Origin: JAHEEL01 sp942491345
GTDB lineage: Bacteria; Actinomycetota; Acidimicrobiia; Spongiisociales; UBA5794
DNA length: 64,000 nt
Direction of reading: 5' to 3'
NCBI GenBank assembly: GCA_942491345.1
Contig: CALOAN010000044.1
Coordinates: 298,247-362,246 of the forward strand
This document shows, one piece after another, positions 18,130-26,084 of the stretch (positions within the stretch are counted from its first letter, which is position 1; the number at the start of each line of letters is the position of its first letter). Under the pieces are notes generated by a model. That model was not told where the DNA came from and made no database searches. It was given only the letters and a program-made list of their open reading frames with translations. The position numbers and the translations under genes are program-made.

Positions 18130-18176
18130 GATAATCGATTACCTGTAGTTTACGAACAGAGGGCCGGTTCCGTCAA
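18130..18176 (-). promoter_or_regulatory. Leftward promoter with operator C (TAATCGATTA)
   Basis: On the minus strand TTGACG (complement of 18171-18176) and TAAACT (complement of 18147-18152) are 18 bases apart, a plausible sigma-70-type promoter. The palindrome TAATCGATTA (18132-18141) lies just downstream, over the expected transcription start. Direction and position fit transcription of the 17767 gene and its operon, with a leader of about 370 bases. Binding of a regulator is inferred. Confidence 0.5.
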
Positions 18177-18183
18177 CTCGGGA

Positions 18184-18204
18184 ATTGGCGAGAAAGTCGC
18201 CAAT
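18184..18204. other. Perfect 8-bp inverted repeat with 5-base loop
   Basis: ATTGGCGA and TCGCCAAT flank GAAAG. The repeat lies about 140 bases after the stop of the second molybdenum hydroxylase operon and just upstream of the operator C promoter. There is no T-run on either side, so it may be a weak terminator or a second operator. Confidence 0.35.
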
Positions 18205-18262
18205 CGCCGCCGAAAAGGCTCCAGTGATCGCCACCGTTCGACGGGCTCAGCCACGGCCTCGC

Positions 18263-18280
18263 CCCCCACAACCGTGGGGG
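18263..18280. terminator. GC-rich hairpin after the molybdenum hydroxylase operon
   Basis: CCCCCAC and GTGGGGG pair around the loop AACC, 62 bases past the stop at 18342 for leftward transcription. No T-run follows. Actinobacterial terminators often lack one, but this call rests only on position and stem strength. Confidence 0.35.
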
Positions 18281-18341
18281 AACGGGGGACGGTGCGCTCT
18301 CAGCTACGCCGCTGCCACTTGTGACCGGCGGCAGACCACAG

Positions 18342-20639
18342 TCATTCGCCGGTCGCGTCCAGCTTCCCCATCGCCTCCAACACCTTCTCAGGCGTGAGCG
18401 GTAGGTCCCTGATCCGGACTCCGATTGCGTCGTACAACGCGTTGGCGATTGCGGGTGGAGTTGCGGCTGCCGCCGGCTCCCCCACGCCCTTCGCTCCGTA
18501 GGGCGCTTCATCGTGGACCGATTCCACGATGATCGGGACGATCTCGGGAAGGTCCTGGATGGTTGCGACTTTGTAGTCGGCGAGGCTCCCATTCTCGATT
18601 CGACCATCGCGATACGAGAAGCTCTCGAGGATTGCATTCGATGCACCCATCACGGCACCACCCTCGATCTGCTGCTCGACCGTCATCGGGTTGATGGCCT
18701 TCCCCACATCTGCCGCGGCGGCGATCTTCACCACCCGGATCACACCGGTCTCGATGTCGACCTCGATCTCGGCTGCTTGGGTGCACAACATCCAGAAGAT
18801 GCTGCTCATCCACTCCTCGCCGGGATCAGCTTTGAGCAGCGGTGACCCCTGGCTCGAGAAGCGAGAACCGGCGGTGATCGAGTACCCCTCCCCCGAGTAC
18901 TTCGCCAACAAATCCTTCAGAGTGATCTGCATCACGCCATCCAGGTCGTAGATGGCCCCGTCACGGAGTTCGAGAGCTTCTGGACCGACGTCCAACGTGT
19001 CGCCGGCAAGTCCGAGCAATTCTTCACGAATCTCTGCTCCGGCCGTGAGGATCGCGTTGCCCATGTGATAGGTCGTGCGGCTCGAAGCCACCGGCCCGTT
19101 GTACGGCGTCAGTGCCGTGTCGGTCCTCGGCACCGATACATCGTCAAGCGGGACGCCGATTGCGTCAGCAGCCATCTGCGCGAGAACGGTGTCTTGCCCG
19201 GATCCGATTTCGGGAGCGGCGCAGATGACCGCAACACGACCGTCCTGCGCGAGGTTGATCACGACGTTCGAACTCGACGGCGTCATCGTGGGTTTGATCA
19301 TCGTGGCGATGCCCTTGCCGCGACGCAGGTGCGGGGCGGGCTCGCGCTCAACTGCTCCCCAACCGATCTCGACAGCCGTCTTCTCGATCGTCTCTCGTAA
19401 TCCGACTCCGTGCATGATCTGGCCGTTCAGGTAGGAGTCACCCTCCTCGTATCCATTCTGCAGGCGGAACGCCACCGGATCGAGGCCCAACTCGACTGCG
19501 ATCTCGTCCATCTGTGTCTCGCACGCCCATGTGACTTGGGTTGTGCCGTAGCCGCGGTACGACCCCGTGATCGACTTGTTCGTGTAGACCTGCCTGGAGA
19601 GGATCTTGAGATCGGGGATTCGATAGGGACCGACGATGGTCTGGGAACCCCGGATGGCGACGCCGACCGTGTAGGCGGTGTACGCGCCGCTGTCCCACAG
19701 AACCTCCGCACTCCTGGCCAGCATGAGCCCATCGCGATTCACCCCCGTCTTCAGCTTCATGATCGCCGGTACTCGATGCTGAGATGCCACGAGGTCCTCC
19801 TCGCGGGTGAACTCGACACGAACGGGGCGGCCACCACTGTGCCGTGCAAGTGCAACGGCGACAGCCTCAGCAACGGGCACACCCTTGCCGCCGAAGGACC
19901 CACCCACTTGGGCAACGATCAACCGGACGCGGCTGCTATCGACTCCGAGCCCGCCGGCCAATTCGTTGCGAAGAAGGAAGGGACGGTCGGTCGACACCCA
20001 CAACGTGTACCCACCGGAACCCGAGTCGTATTGGGCGATCGCCGAGTGCACCTCGAGCGCGACATGGCTGATCGCGTGAGCGGAGTACTCCCCCTCGATC
20101 ACGAAGTCGGCCGCCGCGAACCCGGCTTCGACGTCTCCGCGTTCATACCGATAGATCGTGTTGATGTTGGTGTGCGGGACGATGTCACTCGGGCCGCGTT
20201 CGTAGGTATGAAGGTCGGGGTGAACGAGCGGCGCATCATCTGAGAGGGCGAACCGCATATCCAGAACGGCGGGAAGCTCTTCGTAGTCGATGCGGATCAG
20301 CTCGAGCGCTTCCTGCGCCTCGGCCTCGCTGGTCGCGGCGACTGCCACCACCGGCTCGCCAACGTAGCGGACGCGGTCGATCGCCAAGAACGGCTGGTCC
20401 TTGATGGCCGCTCCGAACAGGAGTGGGAAGTCGCGTCCGGTCACTACGGCCTGTACCCCCGGTGCCGCTGCGGCAGCCGTCGTGTCGATGGACACGATGC
20501 GCGCATGGGGGACCGGGCTGCGCAGCACCGCACCATGCAACATGCCCGGGAGAGCCACGTCGACGCCGTAGATCGCACTGCCGGTGACCTTCTCAACCGA
20601 ATCCACACGAGGAGCACGAGTGCCGACGTAGGTGGTCAT
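18342..20639 (-). CDS. Xanthine dehydrogenase-family molybdopterin-binding subunit (second copy)
   Basis: A 765-residue Mo-cofactor subunit with the normal domain order. It has a hammerhead start (RVDSVEKVTGSAIYGVD), GGSFGGKG, SYRGYGTTQ, a SSRTTYHMGN stretch and the C-terminal GAKGVGEPAAAATPPAI, where the catalytic Glu of the family sits. The start at 20639 overlaps the 2Fe-2S stop (ATGA). It is homologous to, but distinct from, the 10564-12816 subunit, so the island encodes two separate molybdenum hydroxylases. The substrate is unknown. If its FAD partner really is broken, electron transfer may be impaired. Confidence 0.85.
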   Translation of the reverse strand: MTTYVGTRAPRVDSVEKVTGSAIYGVDVALPGMLHGAVLRSPVPHARIVSIDTTAAAAAPGVQAVVTGRDFPLLFGAAIKDQPFLAIDRVRYVGEPVVAVAATSEAEAQEALELIRIDYEELPAVLDMRFALSDDAPLVHPDLHTYERGPSDIVPHTNINTIYRYERGDVEAGFAAADFVIEGEYSAHAISHVALEVHSAIAQYDSGSGGYTLWVSTDRPFLLRNELAGGLGVDSSRVRLIVAQVGGSFGGKGVPVAEAVAVALARHSGGRPVRVEFTREEDLVASQHRVPAIMKLKTGVNRDGLMLARSAEVLWDSGAYTAYTVGVAIRGSQTIVGPYRIPDLKILSRQVYTNKSITGSYRGYGTTQVTWACETQMDEIAVELGLDPVAFRLQNGYEEGDSYLNGQIMHGVGLRETIEKTAVEIGWGAVEREPAPHLRRGKGIATMIKPTMTPSSSNVVINLAQDGRVAVICAAPEIGSGQDTVLAQMAADAIGVPLDDVSVPRTDTALTPYNGPVASSRTTYHMGNAILTAGAEIREELLGLAGDTLDVGPEALELRDGAIYDLDGVMQITLKDLLAKYSGEGYSITAGSRFSSQGSPLLKADPGEEWMSSIFWMLCTQAAEIEVDIETGVIRVVKIAAAADVGKAINPMTVEQQIEGGAVMGASNAILESFSYRDGRIENGSLADYKVATIQDLPEIVPIIVESVHDEAPYGAKGVGEPAAAATPPAIANALYDAIGVRIRDLPLTPEKVLEAMGKLDATGE

Positions 20640-21100
20640 GTCTGTACTCCCTTGACTTCTGCGACCGCCTCGAGGATCTTGGGGTACGCCCCGCATCGGC
20701 AGAGGATGCCGGCCAGCGCCTTCTTCACATCTTCGACATCCGGTTGATCATCATGCCTGAACAGGGCAGTGGCCGTCAGCACCATGGCGGGGGTGCAGAA
20801 GCCACATTGGAAGGCTCCCGTCTTCACGAAAGCTTGTTGGACATCACTGAGTTCTCCGTTCGAGGCTACGCCCTCGATGGTCTCGATGTGAACACCATCT
20901 ACGTCACCTGCGAGCACCAGGCACGATGTGATCGGATCACCGTCTGCGAGCACCACACACGTGCCGCACTCGCCGACCCCACATCCCTCCTTGGTCCCGG
21001 TCAGCAACATGTTCTCGCGAAGGACCTCCAGCAACGTGAGCCGCGGTTCGACGGCGATCTCCCAGGCATCGCCGTTGACGATGAGATTCAGGTTGATCAT
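20636..21100 (-). CDS. 2Fe-2S subunit of the second molybdenum hydroxylase
   Basis: A 154-residue protein with cluster ligands Cys 40, 45, 48 and 60 (GCGVGECGTC...C) and Cys 99/102 (QCGFC) with 134/136 (LCRC). Its ATG overlaps the stop codon of the FAD subunit frame (TGATG), and its own stop overlaps the Mo-subunit start. It is therefore tightly coupled to both neighbours. The sequence is intact and of normal length. Confidence 0.88.
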   Translation of the reverse strand: MINLNLIVNGDAWEIAVEPRLTLLEVLRENMLLTGTKEGCGVGECGTCVVLADGDPITSCLVLAGDVDGVHIETIEGVASNGELSDVQQAFVKTGAFQCGFCTPAMVLTATALFRHDDQPDVEDVKKALAGILCRCGAYPKILEAVAEVKGVQT

Positions 21101-21991
21101 CAGGCCGCCACCCGCACGCCTGCAGATTCCATCGCGCCTTGGAGCGCTCTGAGAGTCAGGACCCGAGCGAGCCGTGTGCGATAGGAGGCGCTTGCCCTCA
21201 TGTCGCCGATCGGCTTGGCCTCTCCACTCGCCGACTCAGCGGCCGCGGCCAGCAGCGCCTCGGTCGGCAACTTGGAGCGAAGGAGCGACTCTGTGGCGAT
21301 GGCTCTGAATGGGATTGGGCCGAGCGATGCCAGGGCGATCCGGCAGTCGACGATCTCGCCGGCGCTCGCCGATCACAACACTTGCCGACACCCCGGCGAG
21401 CGCAATGTCGGTCCCGCTGCCGCGTTTGCCGAGCTTCACGTGCGCCGAGCCGAACCCAGGTGGCGGTTTCGGCAAGCTGAAGTGTGTGATGATGTCGGAC
21501 GGAGCCAGAGACGTTGCGCCGGGTCCCACGTACAAGTCTTCAACGCGTTCATCCCTTGCTCCATCAACGCCAAAGACCGTGGCATGGGCATCGTGAACGA
21601 TCAGGGCCGGTCCGAGGTCGGATGCCGGGGATGCGCGCCCAACGTTGCCGCCGATCGTGGCGAGGGCTCGCACTGGAGGAGAGGCCAGAATCGAGGCCGC
21701 TTGCGCGAGCGCAGGATGACGCTGCTGAACGAGCGGAGAAGCCTCAAGGACGGGCACTTTCGTGAGGGCGCCGATCCGCGTCCCGCCTCCATCGTCCTCC
21801 ACTCCGCTGAGACCCGAAATCCCCTTGAGGTTGACGACGGTGGATGGTCGCATGCGACCCGTCTTCATGTCCACCACAAGGTCGGTGCCGCCCGCAAGAA
21901 CTCGCGCTCCGTCGCCCGCGGTCGAGAGGAGTTGGACCGCCTCATCGAGGGAGGCAGGCTCGTAGTACTCGAATTCGCGGAGTCGTTTCAA
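21100..21991 (-). pseudogene. FAD-binding subunit of second molybdenum hydroxylase, frameshifted
   Basis: The N-terminal FAD domain reads normally from 21991 (RVLAGGTDLVVD, IGGNVGRASPASDL) to about residue 206. The frame then changes within 21353-21374. The other frame continues as the C-terminal domain (EIVDCRIALASLGPIPF...) and ends at a TGA that exactly overlaps the ATG of the 2Fe-2S gene. The coding span, 892 bases including the stop, is one base over a multiple of three. This implies a net one-base insertion (or two-base deletion). The change is either a recent mutation or an assembly error, since both halves are well conserved. It lies 25 bases after the VOC gene. Confidence 0.75.
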
Positions 21992-22016
21992 GCCCTGCCC
22001 TCACTGTCACTCGCCG

Positions 22017-22403
22017 TCATTTCTCCTGCAACAGTTCGAGCGTAACGCCGTCGGGGGTCTCAACGAAAGCGATCGTGAACCCTCCGGCGCCCGGTCGCGG
22101 CCCGTCGACCCTCAACCCCTGCTCGCGGAACCGAGCCACGTCCGCTTCGAGATCCGGGGTGAGTAGGCCGATGTGCTCCAATCCGAGATATGGGATGGGT
22201 GGAGGGTCGTCGATCGAGTCGTCCTCGCCGGGAGCGGGTGTCGTGATGTTGAGCCGCACGCCGTCGAACTCAACCGGCGTGAAGAGCATCGTCCCGAACT
22301 GGATGTCGGGAAGCCGTGTTCCCCCAAACATGTCGATCCACCACTCGGCGCTCGCCTGCGGATCCCTCGTCTTGATGTGAATGTGATGGAGGGTGTGTGC
22401 CAT
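22017..22403 (-). CDS. VOC-family (glyoxalase/dioxygenase-fold) protein
   Basis: A 128-residue vicinal-oxygen-chelate protein with two beta-alpha-beta-beta-beta repeats. Likely metal ligands are His in HHIHIKT near the N-terminus, His/Glu in LGLEHIGLL and Glu in VTLELLQ at the C-terminus. AAGGAGA precedes the ATG. It is the first gene of the second molybdenum hydroxylase operon and divergent from the ABC importer. It may be an epimerase, lyase or ring-cleavage enzyme; the sequence does not decide. Confidence 0.75.
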   Translation of the reverse strand: MAHTLHHIHIKTRDPQASAEWWIDMFGGTRLPDIQFGTMLFTPVEFDGVRLNITTPAPGEDDSIDDPPPIPYLGLEHIGLLTPDLEADVARFREQGLRVDGPRPGAGGFTIAFVETPDGVTLELLQEK

Positions 22404-22518
22404 GATTCTCCTTGGGCTCGGTCGATCTCAGTATGTGTTCGCCGATCATCGACAGCAGTACACCCGTCACCGCCGGCCGTCCGAGTGCAACGCTAGCCAG
22501 TTGCTCTCGTGTCCCGGT

Positions 22519-22579
22519 TTGACGGCCTTCGATCGAAAACCATATAATCGATTATCTATGAAATCGGATCCGGAAGCAA
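22519..22579. promoter_or_regulatory. Divergent promoters sharing operator D (ATAATCGATTAT)
   Basis: Rightward, TTGACG (22519-22524) and TATAAT (22543-22548) are 18 bases apart, close to the sigma-70 consensus. Leftward, TTGCTT (complement of 22574-22579) and GATAAT (complement of 22551-22556) are 17 bases apart. The perfect 12-bp palindrome at 22544-22555 contains parts of both -10 boxes, so one bound regulator would block both transcripts. They are the ABC importer (right) and the VOC/molybdenum hydroxylase operon (left). This is the clearest of the five operator sites. Confidence 0.65.
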
Positions 22580-22710
22580 ACGGGAACGAGGGATTCTCAG
22601 TGCCGTGTTCTTCCATTCGGGCGTGTCTCGCGGCGAGCGCTCCGGTCCACCGGGTGACGTTGCCCTCGGGGTTGCCGACACTCGGTGGACAGGGAGAAGC
22701 TGAGGGCTGA
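22558..22710 (+). CDS. Possible 50-residue leader peptide
   Basis: An ATG lies about ten bases after the TATAAT box, where transcription should start. If the message is leaderless, as is common in actinobacteria, this frame would be read first. It ends in a TGA that overlaps the ATG of the permease gene (TGATG), which would couple the two. The peptide has no recognisable domain and its composition is unremarkable. It may simply be a chance open frame. Confidence 0.25.
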   Translation: MKSDPEANGNEGFSVPCSSIRACLAASAPVHRVTLPSGLPTLGGQGEAEG

Positions 22711-23582
22711 TGGACATCATCTCCGATTCGATCGTGATCGGCCTGACGGAGCAAGCGCCCCTCATCCTCGCCGCCATGGGCTTCGCTCTTCTCTACCGCT
22801 TGACCGGTCTCATCAACGTGGCGTATTCGGAGACCATCACGCTCGGCGCCTACATGGGCATGTGGCTCAACACGACGTTCGAGCTCAACTTCTACACCAT
22901 CCTCATTCCGACCGGGATCCTCGCGGGATTGATCAGCGTCGGTACCTACTTCGCCGTCTTCCGACCGGCCAAGCTTCGCAACGTCGGCAGTCTGGAGATG
23001 ATCATCATCTCCTTCGGGTTGTCCGTCTTCCTCCGTCACGGACTGCAGTTCATCTTCGGTTACCCGGTCCGGTTCTTCGACGTACCGCCTCCGGACACGA
23101 TCTTCGTGCTGGGCGTTGGTGTCTCATCGTTCCGTCTCCTCGCCGTGGCCAGCGTGTTCATTCTCGCCCTGGGGCTCTTCTGGTTCATTCAGAAGACCAG
23201 CTACGGGCTGCAGATCCGGGCACTGGCGAATGACGAAAACCTGGCCCAGGTCAGTGGGATCCGGCCGTTGGCCGTCACCGTTCTGATCTGGTTCCTCGCC
23301 GGTGTCGCCGGTGGCCTCGCCGGTGCGTTCTACGGAGTGGGTTCTTCCGTCGCTCCCTTGCTCGGGTGGCGCCAGTTCCTCTTCATCCTTCTCGTCGTGC
23401 TGGTGGGAGGGGCCAGGAATATCGGCGGCGTCATCATCGCTGGAGCCGTGACTGCCATCTCGCTGACCTTCATGACGCTGCAGTTTGGTCAGGTGTTGTA
23501 CGCCGAACTGGTTCTCATCGTTGTGTTCGTGATCATCCTGAAGGTCCGAGGGACACGGGCGGCTGAAGCGGGAAAGGTGTAG
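22710..23582 (+). CDS. Branched-chain amino acid-type ABC transporter permease (LivH family)
   Basis: A 290-residue inner-membrane permease with about eight hydrophobic helices, of the BPD_transp_2 family. Typical motifs are LTGLINVAYSETITLGAYMG near residue 30 and the cytoplasmic loop TSYGLQIRALANDENLAQVSG, which contacts the ATPases. It is the first recognisable gene of a five-gene importer operon with a second permease, two ATPases and a binding protein. The imported substrate is unknown. Island gene content suggests a cyclic polyol, uronide or heterocycle rather than an amino acid. Confidence 0.85.
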   Translation: MDIISDSIVIGLTEQAPLILAAMGFALLYRLTGLINVAYSETITLGAYMGMWLNTTFELNFYTILIPTGILAGLISVGTYFAVFRPAKLRNVGSLEMIIISFGLSVFLRHGLQFIFGYPVRFFDVPPPDTIFVLGVGVSSFRLLAVASVFILALGLFWFIQKTSYGLQIRALANDENLAQVSGIRPLAVTVLIWFLAGVAGGLAGAFYGVGSSVAPLLGWRQFLFILLVVLVGGARNIGGVIIAGAVTAISLTFMTLQFGQVLYAELVLIVVFVIILKVRGTRAAEAGKV

Positions 23583-23586
23583 CGAC

Positions 23587-24537
23587 ATGAACCTGGACTG
23601 GCTCGACGCATTCCTCGTCTACGGACTCTTCTCGGTCATGATGGTGATCGGGCTCGCGCTGCTGCTTCATCTGCAACTCGGGCTCGCCCGCATCGCCAAC
23701 TTCGGCATCGTGGGGTTCTGGGGCCTCGGGATGTATTCGTTCGGCGTGCTGTTCGTCAAGGTCGACTGGCCGTTCGGCGAGATCTGGGCGTTCCTGATCT
23801 CGATGGCATTCGGAACACTCGTGGCCGGAATCGCCGGCCTCGGGGTGGGATGGGTGATCGCCGACCTCGACATCGACGGTGTGCTGGTCGGCACGCTCGG
23901 CTTCGCCACGTGCGTGGTCCTCGTCGCGACGGTCGAACAGGACCTGACCGGCGGGGCCCTCGGTATGGGTGGACTCGGATTCCCCTACGACATCGGCAGC
24001 GTCAAGGCGAACGAGACTCTGTGGCTCGCCATCTTGACCGTCGTGGTCGGCTTGATTCTCTACTACGTGTCTCGCGTCCACAAGGCGCCGTACGGCCGGT
24101 TGCTCATCTCGCTCGGAGATAACGAGCCGCTGGCACGCAGCCTCGGGAAGCAGTCGTTCCGCACCAAGCTCTGGCTGTTTGCCGGCAGCTCGGCAGTCAT
24201 GGGGCTGCTGGGGGCCATGTTCGGGGTAATGGAGCGCTTCCTCGATATCGGGAACCTCGGCATCGATATCACCTTGGCAGCCATGGTGGGACTGGTGCTC
24301 GGCGGCACGACCAGGGCCTGGGGAGCCGTCGTCGGCGTCGCACTCACCGTCGCCGTCTTCGACATCGTCGCTCAGTCGTATCTTCCACTTCCCCAGTCGT
24401 GGTACGGCCAAGCGATTCCCAATCTTCGAGAGATGACATTTGGCGCGGCGCTCATCCTCGTGTTGATGTTCCGGCCGTACGGGATTCTCGGCCAGATGCG
24501 TAGGGACAAGTTGATGCGGAGGATGCATGGCAGCTGA
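23587..24537 (+). CDS. Branched-chain amino acid-type ABC transporter permease (LivM family)
   Basis: A 316-residue permease pairing with the LivH-type subunit five bases upstream. It has multiple hydrophobic helices and the family coupling loop KAPYGRLLISLGDNEPLARS, with EAA-like spacing. The C-terminus (MFRPYGILGQMRRDKL) is typical of LivM. It overlaps the next ATPase gene by 11 bases. Confidence 0.85.
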   Translation: MNLDWLDAFLVYGLFSVMMVIGLALLLHLQLGLARIANFGIVGFWGLGMYSFGVLFVKVDWPFGEIWAFLISMAFGTLVAGIAGLGVGWVIADLDIDGVLVGTLGFATCVVLVATVEQDLTGGALGMGGLGFPYDIGSVKANETLWLAILTVVVGLILYYVSRVHKAPYGRLLISLGDNEPLARSLGKQSFRTKLWLFAGSSAVMGLLGAMFGVMERFLDIGNLGIDITLAAMVGLVLGGTTRAWGAVVGVALTVAVFDIVAQSYLPLPQSWYGQAIPNLREMTFGAALILVLMFRPYGILGQMRRDKLMRRMHGS

Positions 24538-25354
24538 TAGCAACGACACCGCGTCGGCAGGCGATCCCACGACCGCACGTTCGGCTTCGCGGCCGAGCGT
24601 TCATGTCAAGGACGCAGTCAAGAGCTTCAGCGGGCGTGTTGTCGTCGAGGTCGAAGACCTGACGTTGGGAACACACCCGATCGAGGGGTTGATCGGTCCC
24701 AACGGGGCGGGCAAGACGACGCTCCTGAGGATGATCATGCACTCCATCTCACTCGATCAGGGCACCATCACACTCTCATCCGACGACAACGGAGGACCGG
24801 TCGTCCTCTCGAACCTGTCGGCAAGCCGAATGGCCCACTACGGCGTGGTCAAGACAAACCAGGTGATCACCGACTTCGAGCAACTGACGATCCTGGACTC
24901 GATGCTCCTCCCCGAAGCAAAGAAGTCGGATGAGCGATCCTACGAGATATATCGAGAGAACGGTTTGTACCACGACCACATCGATGAGATCCAGTGGTAC
25001 CTCGATCAGTTCGACTTCGAAGACCCGTACGGATTCGCCAACTCGGCCGGTGAGAAGAAGCTCCTAGACGTCATCCGCTGTCTGTTGCTGAAACCGCGCG
25101 TATTGCTCCTCGACGAGCCAACGGCGGGACTCCCCGACGACATCCGCGATCAACTCATGGAGCTGATCAAACAGAAGTCCACCGACGAGAACATGTCCGT
25201 CGTCGTCGTGGAGCACGATCTGCACGTAATCTGGAGCATGTGCGAGTACGTCCACTTCATGGCCGAAGGGAAAGTTGTGCTCCAAGGTGAACCCGCGTAC
25301 ATCAGGGAACACGAGACCGTGATCGAGCAGTACCTGGGGAGCGGTCATGTTTGA
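24527..25354 (+). CDS. ABC transporter ATP-binding protein (LivG position, degenerate signature)
   Basis: A 275-residue ATPase with an N-terminal low-complexity extension of about 25 residues. Walker A is GPNGAGKTT and Walker B is RVLLLDEPTAGL. The switch His lies in VVVEHDLHVIW. The ABC signature, normally LSGGQ or LAYGQ, reads NSAGEKK, which is atypical. Because its partner ATPase has a regular LSGGE, the dimer could have one canonical and one degenerate ATP site. It overlaps both neighbouring genes, so it is co-translated in the importer operon. Confidence 0.82.
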   Translation: MAADSNDTASAGDPTTARSASRPSVHVKDAVKSFSGRVVVEVEDLTLGTHPIEGLIGPNGAGKTTLLRMIMHSISLDQGTITLSSDDNGGPVVLSNLSASRMAHYGVVKTNQVITDFEQLTILDSMLLPEAKKSDERSYEIYRENGLYHDHIDEIQWYLDQFDFEDPYGFANSAGEKKLLDVIRCLLLKPRVLLLDEPTAGLPDDIRDQLMELIKQKSTDENMSVVVVEHDLHVIWSMCEYVHFMAEGKVVLQGEPAYIREHETVIEQYLGSGHV

Positions 25355-26039
25355 AGCCAAGGACATTCGCAGCGGGTACACCGGGGTGACGGTCATCAAG
25401 GACCTCGACCTCAGCGTGGAACATGAGATCTTCGCTGTACTCGGTGCGAACGGAGCAGGGAAGACGACGCTGCTTGCCACGCTGGCTCGCCTCATCCCGC
25501 TGATGGCCGGTGAGATGTGGTTCGACGGAACAGACATCACGAAGTCCCACCCCTGGGACACGGCTGCGCTCGGACTCGGCTACGTTCCTCAGGAGAAGGG
25601 CGTCTTCGCCGACCTGACCGTGCTGGAGAACCTCGAGATCGGATCGATGATCGGCGACCGGCCTCGCCAAGAGCGGATCGGCGAAATCGTCGAACTCTTC
25701 CCCGATATCGGAAAACGCCAGTCGCAGCTCGCCGGGACGCTCAGTGGTGGCGAGTCACGCATGGTTGCGTGTGGACGTGCATTGATGCAAGATCCCAAGA
25801 TGCTCCTGCTGGACGAACCGACCGCAGGCCTCTCCCCGCTGTACGTGGACACCTTCTTCGAGAAGATCAAGGAGATCCACGAGACGCGAGATGTGAGCAT
25901 CATCCTGGCAGAACAGAACGCCACAAAAGCACTCGAGATCGCCGATCGCGTGATGGTGTTGAATCTGGGTGAGGCGTCGGACGTGCTCGACGCCGCCGAT
26001 TGGACAACAGAGAAACTCAAGGAGGGTTATCGGATCTGA
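25347..26039 (+). CDS. ABC transporter ATP-binding protein (LivF position)
   Basis: A 230-residue ATPase with Walker A GANGAGKTT, Q-loop YVPQEKGVF, signature LSGGESRM, Walker B MLLLDEPTAGLSP and the switch region LAEQNATKAL, where LivF proteins carry Gln instead of His. It overlaps the preceding gene by eight bases. All features are canonical for the second ATPase of a Liv-type importer. Confidence 0.87.
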   Translation: MFEAKDIRSGYTGVTVIKDLDLSVEHEIFAVLGANGAGKTTLLATLARLIPLMAGEMWFDGTDITKSHPWDTAALGLGYVPQEKGVFADLTVLENLEIGSMIGDRPRQERIGEIVELFPDIGKRQSQLAGTLSGGESRMVACGRALMQDPKMLLLDEPTAGLSPLYVDTFFEKIKEIHETRDVSIILAEQNATKALEIADRVMVLNLGEASDVLDAADWTTEKLKEGYRI

Positions 26040-26055
26040 TCGCCGTACGGCGATC
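26038..26055. other. Perfect 18-bp palindrome between ATPase and binding-protein genes
   Basis: GATCGCCGTACGGCGATC is self-complementary and starts within the stop region of the LivF-like gene, about 30 bases before the binding-protein ATG. A hairpin here could stabilise or process the downstream message so that the binding protein is made in excess, as in many binding-protein-dependent importers. That role is inferred from position. Confidence 0.4.
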
Positions 26056-26084
26056 CGTTTGGTAGAAAAGAAAGGAAGGGACGG

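Larger units (their letters stand above)
17768..18341. other. Intergenic region of 574 bases without a convincing gene
   Basis: It separates the PEP-utilising-protein operon from the end of the second molybdenum hydroxylase operon. It holds a leftward promoter with operator C (18130-18176), a hairpin at 18184-18204 and a GC hairpin at 18263-18280. About 360 bases form a long untranslated leader before 17767. Short open frames on both strands here have no recognisable motifs. Confidence 0.6.

Noticed and set aside
22393..22710. A 105-residue protein starting at 22393
   Set aside because: Its upstream half is antisense to the VOC gene start and the promoter region; only the 50-codon part after the promoter was kept, as a weak candidate.
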